From Perkinsus olseni (lineage: Eukaryota > Perkinsozoa > Perkinsida > Perkinsidae), in assembly GCA_013115135.1 (NCBI GenBank), contig JABANP010000274.1:1-64000 (forward strand): a stretch of DNA of 64,000 nucleotides, in the 5' to 3' direction. Position 1 is the stretch's first letter, and the number at the start of each line of letters is the position of its first letter. This document shows, piece by piece, positions 1 to 11,518 of this stretch. The notes below the pieces were generated by a model. That model had not been told where the DNA came from and searched no databases. It worked only from the letters and a program-made list of their open reading frames with translations. Both the position numbers and the translations under genes were made by a program.

Positions 1-3000
1 GTGAGCTGTTTTCTTTGAGGATCCGAGGTTGATGCGGGTAATTTTCAGATACACTATTTACCGAAAATGACGACTTCGAGCCCGCCCGGCTTCACTGTGC
101 CGACGGATGAGTTTTCGGTAGCTCTGGGAGCCTTCATAACCTCTTTCTGGCGTTTAAAACTTCAGTATTGCTTTCTGTAGAGAATGAGAGAAGAAGTTGA
201 TACTTGAAGATACTCCTCTGTGAGCTAGGTCTATCTGTTATCTGAGCAGCCAGATCTCGTTCTTAGTCCAGTAGTCTAGTTGTTCGTCCATGGATTGATT
301 TTATGATTGAACTGGCATCAGAATCATCACCATTCTTACATCATTTGCTGGGCGAATCTCATCCGTCGTCCACGACTAGCCTTCAGAAGGACGTAACTGG
401 GGCTCCTCCACAAACTCACATCTCTCCACTGCTTTGGTCGCAAAGCTTCCGTTGCTTGTGAAGGTTCGTAATCTGGTAATATCTTTTTCTCCGGGATTCC
501 CTCAGTCCAACCCAAGATGCCGTTTCGATTTCCTTGATAATTTCGAGCGGTGCAAGGCAGCGTTCCTCTCAGCATTCTATGTTGATCGGATACGCATCAT
601 CCTCTTTGAGCTGTGAGCCCGGCTGGCGCTTCGCTCCGTCGTGATCGAGATTCGGGCATTTTGTCAGATACAGCATTATGCTCTGCCCCTTCCTGCTCAG
701 TATATGGCTACCCGACTCAGTGGAACATCTGGTGAGTAAGATTTACCGTGAGTCCCTCGGAGGGCAGGGACCTTGTCTATGTTATCGTTAAATCGATTGG
801 AAGGGCGAGCGAGAATTGCATTGCGGTGGAGCTGTTAGGTTCAGTTCGTGGTTGAGAATTCGTACGAGCACCCGACGCTGGGCCACTGGTGCGTTTACGG
901 CTGCCTGGATGAGAGTAAGCTTTGTGCGCTTTACGTTCCTGATCTCGTGACTCTTCGAGATGGAGAGCGTGAAAGTTCTCACGTCTTTGTGAAGGATCGT
1001 AGTGTGTTAGCGAAAGATATTTACTTATATATCGATCAACCGTTTCACCGCTTCTCCAGAACATCCGACGCGCCTGGAGTTGGTTGCTGTGTTGCACGCG
1101 AGTACACGGAAAAATATCTTCTAGACCACTAGCTGAGGGTAGAAGGAAAATCTACTATCGGAACTGACCCGGGAGCGGCACTTTGTTGGCCGTCTCTGGA
1201 CCGTTTCATAGACTATCTTGCTGAGTCTCAGGCATCTCGCTTGGTGAATTCGAAATGAAGGAGATGGATGCTACGCCTCCACGAGCTGACACGCCATCGG
1301 TCCACCTGCCCAAGCCACGCGTTGCGAAGGCGATAATATCTTTTGCACTCACGTAAGTCGGAGGTCGCCATCAGCTTGTTTCGTTTTTTCGATCGGCTGG
1401 GCGGAACTGCGACGTGTAATGAAGTTAGATTGACGTGCTTGATGGAGACCTCGTCGGCGACTCTCGGTCTGCAGATATCCGCCCGTGTCCCTTCTCGAGC
1501 TCCAAGGCTCAGGGTCTATTGGTGAATGGTGCTTTTGTGACGACTCATTCGTATTTCTGTTCGCGCGGAGGACTTTCAGCAGAAGAATCGCCTGCGGTTT
1601 CAAAGTCTAGCTAGAGGTTCTAGGCTAGAGCCGTGTGACGAGAATTTATAGTCTTTCAAACAGTATCACTATATTACACGTCGCTGTGTACATCGTAGAT
1701 ACACTCGGCTCTCGGATGAAGGGTTGGTGTCTGAAGCGGACCTCCTGGAAGTTGGTCTGCCCAAAGGCGGCCAAGTTGCTGGCGGATATTGAAGAGTTCC
1801 AAGATAGAGTTTTGAAAAGTAATGGTCGTGGGGGATGAGCCAACATATGCGGAGAGCGTATCTGCTGTCATGAGAAACGCACGAGTGAAGTTTAGATTCT
1901 CTCGCGCACAGCGAAGGTTTTGTATACTATGACTCGACTCCGCCGTGTGGGGATGCTAATGATGAGCACACCCTTGACGATGGCCGGTGTGGCCGACAAC
2001 GGACACCGACCGACATAGTGCCACTGATGGGTGACTGCAGGCCACTACATGAACAGTTGCTAGCTTGTATGGCAGAGGAAGAGGTGAGAGTTGAGGAAAT
2101 GCAAGATTGCAAGTGGCTCATCTGTCCGAAGAATCTTTTCATTTTGCCAGTTACATGGAATGGAACAACAGGCTCGGCGAGAAAGGCTGATTAGGAGGTA
2201 GGGGCATCTGTGAAGGGGATGCTTGGGCTCGAGCTGGAAGGGAGGGATCGTCCCATCCGAGCGAGAAAATTCTTTACTTTCGGTTGATCCATTTTCCGTA
2301 GGATCCTTCAGACCGGCTCTCGAACATGGGTCAACCGAGAGGAGGGCTCCTCTTCCGGGAAGGGTCGACCAGGCGCTTGTTATGCGGTGAACTCACGCCT
2401 GTATTTTCTGGGAAAATAGTGCGGCGAACTTGTGAACTCCGAATCCTACGCTTACAGTAGAGTACTTGTTGCTCAGTACTGAGTAACTGTAAACGTCCCA
2501 TATCATTCGCGTTTATCAGTATATTGCTCACGATCGTCGGTAATAATATTCGTGATCTTCGTTGTATCACTTTGACGAGTGGTGATCCCTTCTGCCTGAG
2601 GCGATCGGTCACGGCAAGTTTCTCGCCCTCCGGAGAAAGCACCACCTCCTGTTGCATATCATCGTCAGTAAGGCGTAGAGGCTGAATCACAAGGGCATGG
2701 CACTTCAGTACTGCCTGAGCAGAATTCAGTCATCAAATTCTGGTAAACTCCAAGTAAATTTCACCATGAAGCTTGGCCAAGGATATGCTCAGTAGGATTC
2801 GAGTCATCGTGGGCGGCTTGTATGCATTCTCCATCGCGGGAGACGATGCTCGTTCGTGTTTCTGTGAAGTTGTCGTAGGCTACGACTCGAAGCAGCAGTC
2901 TGACCGTTGTCTGAGGTTTATGTGAAGCCCGATGTCACCGAGCTCATTTAGCCTGTCCCAAACCCGTCGTGCTGCGGAGATGTTCAGAGCGTCGCGCAAG

Positions 3001-4450
3001 TGTCCTTCGTGGGCGTTGGCGAAGGATATGATACAGTGCGACGAGACTGTGATCGGCAGTCGAAACTTCCAACATGAAAGTACCAAAGCGGCGCTGCACG
3101 GCAGCCGTCGGCGTAGTCTGGGTCCAGACGATCGCTGCTGTCTCTCCTAGAACCGGGCAAGGTCAGGTCTGTTGATGCCTACTACGTTGACGATCGGCCA
3201 GCCAACACTTTCGTACCGCATTTCGATGAATTCGCTGCTGGGGGTGCTCCCACGTCGATCACCGTGGCTCCTTGTTTCGAGTGTTCTTCGAATTCGGAGC
3301 TGTTTTTTCCATCTAGCTGCACCAGAATGGAACGAACAACCAGAGCTAACAATGGAACGCGTACTGGTCCCGGAAGAAGAGTCACGGAAGCGTGCCGAGC
3401 TCGACCCTGACGCGCTGAGCAGGTTTTGGACACCATGACTAGCTACAGCTGCGTGGAGAGGGATCTCGAGAGGCCCGCTACGATCCCAAAGTTCTCTTCC
3501 TTCGGTCGCGCACTGGAGACCCAGCCTTCGCTGCAAAAAACAGCTTTGACTAGAATTGAAGTTGAATCATTATCGCAATGTTCCACTGCAAGCATGACAA
3601 CTGGACGAGTGCTCAAGTAGCGCAGTGAAATTCCAAGATGTGGTTTGTTGGTGAAGTTGTGGTATTGGCGTCCTTGGCCGAAGCCGCTCATGCTACAGTC
3701 GGTGTAGTACTTATCTCAGCAAGCCTTCCGCGATCACTCCAGCTGATTGTTGTGTACCGGGAATGACCGCCGGCCGCGCCATGACTTGGCCGGTGTGACG
3801 GGAGATTCGCGAAGACCTTGCGAGTCTTCCGCTGGGAGGGCCTCGCGGCAAGGTGGATGGCATCAGATCAGCATGGCGCTCATGAGAGCGAAATTTGCAG
3901 AGCTCGGTGTGGGATAGAATTGATGCCTAGCGGCTTTTTCTCTTTCCTAAAGTTCCGTCCGATCATGAAGCGATTTTTTTCAACGTAGCACTTCTAGCGG
4001 TCGGCAAGGACTCTATTGGTTGCAGTTACATCTACTGGTACGAGTTTGCATGCGCCTCGAGGATGAGGAACCCGGCCGAGCTGTCCCCGGTGAGCACGCC
4101 GCGCCCGAGATTGATGTCTTCATGTCAGCTCTCAGGTTCTGTTCCACCCTCTGTTTTTTCCTCATCCCACAGAGCAGGAGCAGCGACTTTAATGCAGCGA
4201 GAGTATCTTTGTGAATCTTCTCTGTGCGCGCATTGCGCTGTATGATTAGAGTTGATTTCATACTTATCATTGAATTGAATACCATGTTTATTTAACATTG
4301 CATTCTGACTAATTTTTCGACCGCCTTTCGGATATGTGTTAGCTCGAGTGGGAGTTGGAGTATCTTAGCTCGAAGCTGGTTCTTCTCAGGGAGAGTTTCG
4401 AATTTGCTCGACGACGTCCTCGCAGTTTGTTTTTAGTAACTCAAATATCG
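1..4450. other. Unresolved region with coding-like fragments
   Basis: No gene could be assembled here. Stretches that read like exons on the + strand are 1255-1352 (starts with ATG, ends at a GTAAGT donor), about 1707-1830 (reads like a SAM-type helical segment but only if the frame changes by one base near 1765), and about 3167-3320 (acidic and aromatic, ending in a Cys-rich patch). They may belong to one spliced + strand gene upstream of pelota, but phases do not join cleanly. The motif GTATCTTAG at 4360-4368 lies 83 bases before the pelota ATG and could be a 3' splice or trans-splice acceptor. Confidence 0.3.
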
Positions 4451-7400
4451 ATGAAGCTCGAGTTGAAGCAGATCGAAAAAGACGGCAGCGGTCGAGTAGT
4501 TGTGATACCGGAAGAGTCCGAGGATATTTGGCATCTCTACAATCTAGTAAGCGTCATCCCGATCGTCTCATCCGTAGTGAATTTTGCCCATCATCGTGAT
4601 CGCCGAACCAACGCTCTCATCACATGGTATTACGTAAGTCGAAGACTCGAAAATCATGTCTGTGTAAGTTTACAGTCCAACGCCAGCTATATAGTAGAGT
4701 TCGACTCTTGCTGATGTGCTCAGTCATAGACTCTCTGTAGCGATTGATTGATACGCAGTGCGACCAGACGGTTCGAAATCATCATCGGTCTTGCCAGTCC
4801 ATATTCGTTGTAGAGCAAGCTTCGAGCTAGGATACGCCCAACGATCGGTTCACGCGCAGGAAAGCGTCGTTGAACCATGTGTTGGAGGGATCGAGACCTC
4901 ACTTGCGTGTCACAAGAGCAAATAGTACTTTCGCAGATCTCATCCGACGTGAATAGCTAGTGGCAAATCGACGTTCGGAGCAGAGTCTGTTACAAGTGAC
5001 TTGCAGCAAGTCTCTTCAATAAACGATCATGTTTATTTTTTCCTGGCCTAGGTACAGCGAGGCGACCGAATCACGGCCAAACACCGTACGGAAAGTATCT
5101 AAGGAAACGAGTAAGTAATAGGTATATTTCTAGGATTCTTGAAGAGGAATCTTCAGGTAGCGGCAGCGTATCTTCGGAGAAGCGGCATCTGCGGCTCACC
5201 ATTGCTGTCACTGCAGTTGACTACGACGGTGAAGCTAATATAATACGGTGAGCAGGGATCGAACCTCTGCGGGTTGCATGCATAGGCCTAGGTTCTCCGG
5301 CAAGAACCGTACTGAAAGTCCCTTATATCAAGCTCAACCAGCATCACACGATAGAGGTTGGCCTGAACAATAAGGTATCTTAGGTCGCCGCTCGCATTCC
5401 GCAAAATGTGTCGTCGGCAGATACAACTGTCCAAGGGACGCTGGGACAGCATCGCCCTCGATATACTTAATGAAGCGACCAATGTAAGTTTTACAGATTA
5501 CTTTAGGGACGTACCCCGGCTGTTTGATTGGCGCCATCAGCTCTCTCTTCCCAGTTTGGCGGCGGGCATTGAATTCTTCGTCCCGAATCGACCTCAAAGA
5601 TGGGTGCCGCCTGGTACGGGACGTGAGCTCTTTCTTTGAGGGGTCGTGAGGGAAATACCGGAATTGTTTTTCCCAGGATTTCCTGCAGCTCTTGTTGATC
5701 AGGTTTCAGCGAACGCCGAGCTAGCTGTCGTGCTCATCGACTCGGGTCTTGCGAATCTCTATCTCCTCACTCGCGTTCTCGCGAAAGAGATGGCGAAGTA
5801 AGACAAGTTGGTAGGTCCTATCGGCCAGATGCTGTTGCTGTAGGGTGTCCGTCAACATACCGAAGAAACGTAGTGGCAGTAGCGGCTACGACAAGGCTCT
5901 TAACAAGTTCTACGACCAAGTAAGATCTGCGGGCACCTTAATAAGAAATGGTTCATAAAGACGCGCACCTTTGAACGAAGGGGAGATAAGGTGCCAGACC
6001 GAAAATCGGAGGCTGACTGAAAGGACGGGTTTCCCGACTGAGGTTGCCACCCAGTATGAGAAAGCATTCACACTTCTTTGTTCTCTGTTGAGCACACAAG
6101 CAATGTCCTCTAGACCGCTGACGGAGGTAGAAGAAAATCTATCATCGGAACCAGCTCGCGGGATCATTCTGCATCCGGATGAGCTGCAAATGACGAGAAT
6201 CGGTTGCCATTGAGAGTTCAGCCTCGGAAGGGGAGAAGCCGTGGATATGGACCTCGGGAAAACTGAATGTATCGCTGCTAGTCTGACTCAGGGTGTTAAG
6301 GCGTTGGACTTGAAAGTCACACACACTAGGTTTCTCGTGTCGTAGAGGGCCACACTGACGGCTGTTGAATTTTCTCGGGGATTTTCAGGTTTACGTCGCC
6401 ATAAAGCAGCATGTTGACTTCGACAAGGTCAAGTGCATCGTTATTGCCGGCCCGGGCTTCGTTCGGGATGACTTCATCAAATACGCTCGAGAAGAAGCCA
6501 CTAAAAAAGGTGGGTATCTTAGGTTGATCCTGGCACAGCACAGAGTAGTATCGATTAACTGATCGATTTTTCCTTTCAGCCGACTCGCAGATGTTGAATG
6601 CTACAAAGAACAAGTTCGTTTCTTGCCATTGTTCCACGGCATACAAGCAAGGCCTTAACGAGCTGATGCAAGATGAGACGGTGAAGTCACAGGTGAGGTT
6701 GCGTAAGATACCCCCGCCGCACAGCGAAGAATTTTCAGGTGGCGGATACCAAAGCGATGTCGAACGTCGCTGCACTCGATCGTTTCTATACGATGCTGAA
6801 GAACGATCCGGAGCGAGCCGTCTATGGCCCAGGTGAGCATGCTCGACGACTTTGCCGTTTGAATTCTCGTGAGCCGTTTTGCTGTGTTGATTCACGACGG
6901 TGATCTCGCCGTGATGAACGGCTAATGAATTCCACGATTCCAAGGTCTGAGTGCGACTGCCGCCCCGTTTCTTTCGGGTGCGTTGCAGTTTTCTATTGTA
7001 GGTCCGGTAACTAAGGCTGCCGAAATGGGTGCGATAGACGAGCTTCTTATCACTGATGGGCTGTTTCGTTCCTCGTCCGTTGGCGTGCGGAAGAGGTATC
7101 TTTCACCTTGTCGGCCTTCAGCAATAGTCGACCTTTAGATACGTGGCTCTCGTGGAAGAAGTTCAAGCGACCAGCAATGTCTTCATTTTCAGCACTCAAC
7201 ATGTTAGTGGTGAACAACTTCAGAATCTAGCCGGTATAGCGGCGACGCTCAAGTAGCATACTGGGTTATCATTGTCCAGGAGATGGACAGCGGACCTCTG
7301 AGAAGTGGTCACCTCTCCTGTTCGTGCGTTGAACGACTTTGGGAGAGCCGCTCCGAGACGGTGTTTTACAGCGCATGGGAGGCCAACTCGCTGCAGATGA

Positions 7401-7627
7401 TTCAGCCCCGATGGTGAGCTGCCCTCCTGAGGGTTTCAAAAGTAGCAACCCTCAGGAAGGCAGCCTACCGATAAAACTTGGTACACAAACGACGGACGCG
7501 TGTCTTCTTTACCAGGTTTCCTTGTCCCGATTTGGACGACGAGTATGCCCTCACTGAGCAGGAGGCCTTGGGGTCATCGGATGACGAAGACCGGGATGGA
7601 ACGGCTGGAAAGCTCGGAGCTCGATGA
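4451..7627 (+). CDS. PELO: Pelota / DOM34 ribosome-rescue factor, spliced, with frame disruptions
   Basis: Pelota binds the A site of stalled ribosomes together with HBS1 and splits them in no-go and non-stop decay; it is cytoplasmic and eRF1-like. Thirteen exons are readable: 4451-4546, 5052-5110, 5145-5247, 5292-5374, 5421-5483, 5677-5797, 5844-5919, 6389-6509, 6580-6692, 6739-6832, 7002-7095, 7139-7252 and 7516-7627. The start opens with [16 protein letters not shown] and is followed by the family motif WHLYNL; later blocks include [27 protein letters not shown] and HVSGEQL, with an acidic tail. Exons 6-13 join in perfect phase. In the 5' part homology needs one base skipped near 5078, one near 5325, and two at the exon 5/6 junction. 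The product would be about 414 residues, normal for the family. This may be a decaying copy, an assembly error, or unusual decoding. Confidence 0.85.
5248..5291 (+). other. 44-base pelota intron carrying an antisense tRNA T-arm
   Basis: The intron starts GTGAGC and ends CCTAG. From six bases after the donor it holds a hairpin, GCAGGGATCGAACCTCTGC, whose 7-base loop is the reverse complement of the canonical T-loop TTCGATC. This is the same B-box core found in two CFAP57 introns of this window. Confidence 0.7.
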
Positions 7628-7939
7628 CAACTTCCTGGCTGGCATATGATGTGCGTGGAGTACTGATTGTATCCTAGTCTACTGTCACTTTTCTGTTCGG
7701 ATTTTCTGAAAGATGCGCTGTTGCGTTCTTCGAGATCCCCCGAGGTGATATGAAGTCTTCACAGTCACATACGACTCACGGCTCACTGCTTGCCATTTGA
7801 CAAACAACACACTCGACACGGTGACAACGGCTCGACGCTGCCCCAGAAGAAAGAAATGAGGATCAAGAGGATGAGGATGTCTCTCTCCGAGACTCCCGGA
7901 GGGTGGCAGTCAACCGTCTGGCCCGCATGCACCAACCCC

Positions 7940-8370
7940 TGATCGCGTGGGTCTTTGCGTAAGACCACGATCTACCACTGGTAGACCGTCTGCTTTGCAA
8001 GCCGAAGGACGTCAGTTCAATCCTGGCATGTGGCTGAACTGTTTGGTGTGGTCGCTTTATCCCAGAAATAACTCTAGGCGGAAGATCTTGCGCCACGGTT
8101 ATTTGACCACTCAGTTTCTGGACATCATGTTGCGCGAGCCATTTTAGCTTAGTGGTAGAGCGTCTGTTTCGTAAGCTGGAGGTCGCCAGATCAATCCTGG
8201 CAAGTGGCTGGAGCTTTCAGAGAGCTTGCATTATCCTTTGTTAACTCTAGGCGGAAGATCTCGCGCCACGGTTATTTGGCCACTCAGTTTCTCGACCGCA
8301 TGTTGCGTGAGCCACTTTAGCTTAGTGCTAGAGCCTCTGATTTGGAAATCAAAGGTGGCGACAAGTTCAT
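7940..8370 (+). repeat. Tandem tRNA-Thr-derived SINE-like repeat
   Basis: Two clear heads at 8138 and 8311 (period 173 bases) and a degraded one near 7965. Each head resembles a tRNA with A-box-like TTTAGCTTAGTGGTAGAGCG, a TGT- or CGT-type anticodon region and a decayed T-arm. Each is followed by a shared non-tRNA body that includes GCGCCACGGTTATTTG and CACTCAGTTTCT. A full cloverleaf cannot be formed, so these are repeats rather than functional tRNAs. Confidence 0.65.
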
Positions 8371-8961
8371 AATCGTGTTGCAATGATCGGGGTAGATGTT
8401 CCGACCATCTCTGAGGGTTACAACACAATCAGTTCATCGCAGTATGTGATAACCAGGCGCAAACGCGACCATAGCTCAAGAACCACTGAAGACCTCGCTC
8501 AGTCAAAAGTTCGTGAGCACTGCCACGAAATGAGCATATTACGAACCTTATTGACATCGCGGGTCGTCATAGGCTGCGGCACGTCGATATTCTAGAATTT
8601 GAAGTAGTTGCATATTTCCTCAATCCTTTCGAGATTTCTGAGTAGTCGAAATAAAGAATGAACGAATGAAAGCAGGTGGCATCAGGAAATCAGGGTTTCG
8701 ACGACGTGGTTGAGACACTGGTGTGTGACATGACCAGGGCAGAATTACCACAATCATCATCAAAATAATCTTAGCAGCATAGCTACTGGCAAGACGCTGA
8801 GGACCATTGGCGGTCCTCACCATCAATAACATAGATAGTTCATAACAACCTTCTCCAGGATAGACCGCATGACTTGTTGGATTACACTGCCTCCGTACAG
8901 TTTGTGGAGGCTGGATGATCCAGCCTGGATCTGTGTCCTCGGAATAGAGATACGAAGAATT

Positions 8962-9565
8962 CTACACTCTGAAGATGCATATGTGGTCTGAAAACGACCC
9001 GAGTTTAACATCCTCGCAGATCCCCTGGCAGCCCTGAAAATACACGAGGACTTCGCTTCCCAATGTAAAACTTAGCTCGAACTTACGAAAGGATCCCTGC
9101 ATATGACGTAGCAGCGCCCAAGAGCTCCACATCCGACACCGTGACGAGCGCCAGGTGGTGGAGGGGGGCAGTCGCCAGAGGTGTTACACGGCTTTCCACA
9201 CACAGCGTTGTTGATATGACCGTGCGAATCCTGAGAGGAGCGCATGTGGGAGACCCGCCGGTTGCCTACAACACGACGAGTTATATCATCGATAGCCAAA
9301 ATCTTCTGGATGGGGGCCCGAATCGGGTTGGAAAACCCGTGGCACTCACATAAGTGACTATCGGTTCGAGATTCCCGTTACAGACACACTCATCATCCGC
9401 GCAGTCGTTGGAAGGCCTCTGGTAGTTGCCACCTGGTTTATCAGAGCATGCGCTGAGCCCGCGGGAAGAGGAATTACCTAGGCATTCGTCACCCGCTGGG
9501 TTCGGAGGAGGATGTGCGACGCTTAGGCACATCAAGCACAAGATTTGGAGGACGTTGGAGTGCAT
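8962..9565 (-). CDS. Small secreted cysteine-rich protein
   Basis: Not a recognised family. Four exons join in phase with GT-AG introns: 9565-9478, 9432-9350, 9230-9087 and 9033-8962, giving 128 residues. The first 18 or so residues (MHSNVLQILCLMCLSVA) form a signal peptide. The mature part has about 13 cysteines in spaced pairs (CADDECVC, CGKPC, CGALGRCYVICRDPF, CQGIC), a proline run and no membrane segment, so an extracellular disulfide-bonded protein is likely. Similar short Cys-rich repeats are common in alveolate secreted proteins (family knowledge, no search run). It lies between SINE-like repeats downstream of pelota, and its function is unknown. Confidence 0.6.
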
Positions 9566-11518
9566 TCTACGAAGGCTTACGGGTAACACGCTGCCCACAG
9601 TTTCAAGTTTCCAGGGGATGATTCACCTTCAATCGGACTTATTCGTTTTATTGAATTCGAGTTCGTTGCCGCTTGAGGAAAATATCTTCGATCTCTCGAT
9701 TTAAGCCTCCGCCTAGCTACGCTTGAATGGAGCATGGTTCGCGGGAGCGCTGTCTCCATGACAGACGACTGTCTACTGGCCGCAACAAATTATGAATAAC
9801 CTGTGATTAGATGACGCCGAGGTGAAGAACCTCAAAGTGCATTTACAGTCACTCATATGAGCCACAAATTTGTTATGCACGTACGGAGTGTTAACATGCC
9901 TCCAGTCCTTGCTGAGGACCAGACGCGTGGGAAATGGACTCGTAGCATGAGGAGTACGTAGACAGAGTCTGTCTGACAGACACGAGCTCAGGTTTTTGAG
10001 GGTACTACCAATGGTTGCCAATCGGAACTAGATTACGAGAATCCTAAGCATGAACTTCAAGGCTGGGGGAACGGATCGAGAGCTTGGCGATGACCGTGAC
10101 AGCCATGAGCATGAGTGAGTGAGAATACGATTGAGCTAACGAGCACGTACTGCTTCTTGGTCTTCCCACACTGTGGGGCCCACAGTCTGCGGAAGCGAAG
10201 AAGTCAGAAGCGAGCTTCGCTCTATCTTCCTCCAGCCTGGAAGAGAGGAGGGATCACGGTAGATGTTAACCAAAGGTCATCAATTCAATCCTGGCATTTG
10301 GCTGAACTGTTTGGTGACCTCGCGTTACCTCATAATGACTGAAGGTGGGGGTATCGCGCCATGGTTATTTGGACACTCAGTTTCTGGGCACCATTTTACG
10401 TGAGCCGCTTTAGCTTAGTGGTAGAGCGTCTGCTTTGTAAGCAGAAGGTCGTCAGTTCGATCGTGGCAAGCGTTTGGAGCGTTTGGTGAGCTCGCATCAT
10501 TCTTTCATAACGGTATCCCGCTTTTGGACCCAAAACCGTCGCCAAAGTAAAAATACGCGTAAAAGGTAAAATGTGCGAATATGAGCTAGGAAGCGAGGAA
10601 AGGCACTCTATCGGACAGTCCGATTCGGACTGCACTCACGAAATTTGGGACTCGAAATGCCAGAGGCCCCGGCCCGGAGCCTTCGACCTCAGGCCCGGTC
10701 TCGGAGGCTGGAACGTCGAAAAAGACCCCGGTAGAAGCTACTTGAGACGTATGAGTCATACGGTATGACGAGGCGAGTACCACCATTGGAGAACTCTTCC
10801 TTTGCCCTAAACAGTGCTGAGTTGGATCGTAAGAGCCGAGCCATTATTGCGGCCATAAGGGCAATCCGAGCCGTCTGCCCCTTGTGATCCCACTGAAGTG
10901 CCAAGATAACGGGTTAAATTTTTGAAATTCGTGAATTTTTCACACATTTTTGAGTTAGCGCGAGCCGCAGCATGCGAATATGGCCGTGAAAATTTGTATA
11001 CGAGTCCTACACCTAGATATCTACAACCAGTTTTTTTCTTGGGAGCACTTTCAATTTTGGCGCCACCGTGTGCCGTAGCGTAGTACCAACCAGCCCGCCC
11101 GTCTGAACGCTCTTTGTGTTAAACAGAGATGACTTAGTCATTGATCTTGAGACTCAAGTAACTAACACAATATCCAACTTGATTGAACTCGCAAGGCATG
11201 AGCCTGATGGTGATGGAGCCTACGACGACCCAGAAACTAAGTATACGAATGAAAAATGGCCATGGCTCGGCCCGAGCGAAGCATCGCGTGCCTACGATTG
11301 CACGCAATCGCACTAAGCGCCTAAGCGGTCGCGGATATGTTTTGAAAGTCTCGCTGCGACCATAGGAGACAGTTGGTAACGGATTCAGAAAGAGCGCCAT
11401 TGGCGAGCTCGATGTCCTTTCGAGCAGAACTAACTGAGGAAAGATGTAGTTACACTAAGATCGTAAAGAATAGGTCCGATGACTTCCCAATCCTCCTTCA
11501 AAAGGAAAATTGAAAATT
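9566..11518. other. Intergenic, mostly unexplained
   Basis: Apart from the SINE-like copy at about 10262-10520 I see no supported gene. Short open frames exist on both strands but have no splice-consistent continuation or recognisable motif. Confidence 0.4.
10262..10520 (+). repeat. Second tRNA-Thr-derived SINE-like cluster
   Basis: The tail of one unit (GTCATCAATTCAATCCTGGC, then body sequence GCGCCATGGTTATTTG) runs into a fresh tRNA-like head at about 10402-10475, which has a TGT anticodon loop flanked by a 5-bp stem and the T-arm core GTCAGTTCGATC. The acceptor ends pair poorly. Same family as 7940-8370. Confidence 0.6.

Noticed and set aside
5052..5374. Idea that CCC codons trigger +1 shifts, as reported for Perkinsus mitochondrial cox1
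   Set aside because: SAR1 in this window has in-frame CCC codons (for example in PTLHP and ESPE) read normally, and the first pelota site has no CCC codon.
6326..6943. 205-codon open frame on the - strand
   Set aside because: Opposite pelota exons 8-10, which are well supported by homology and phase.
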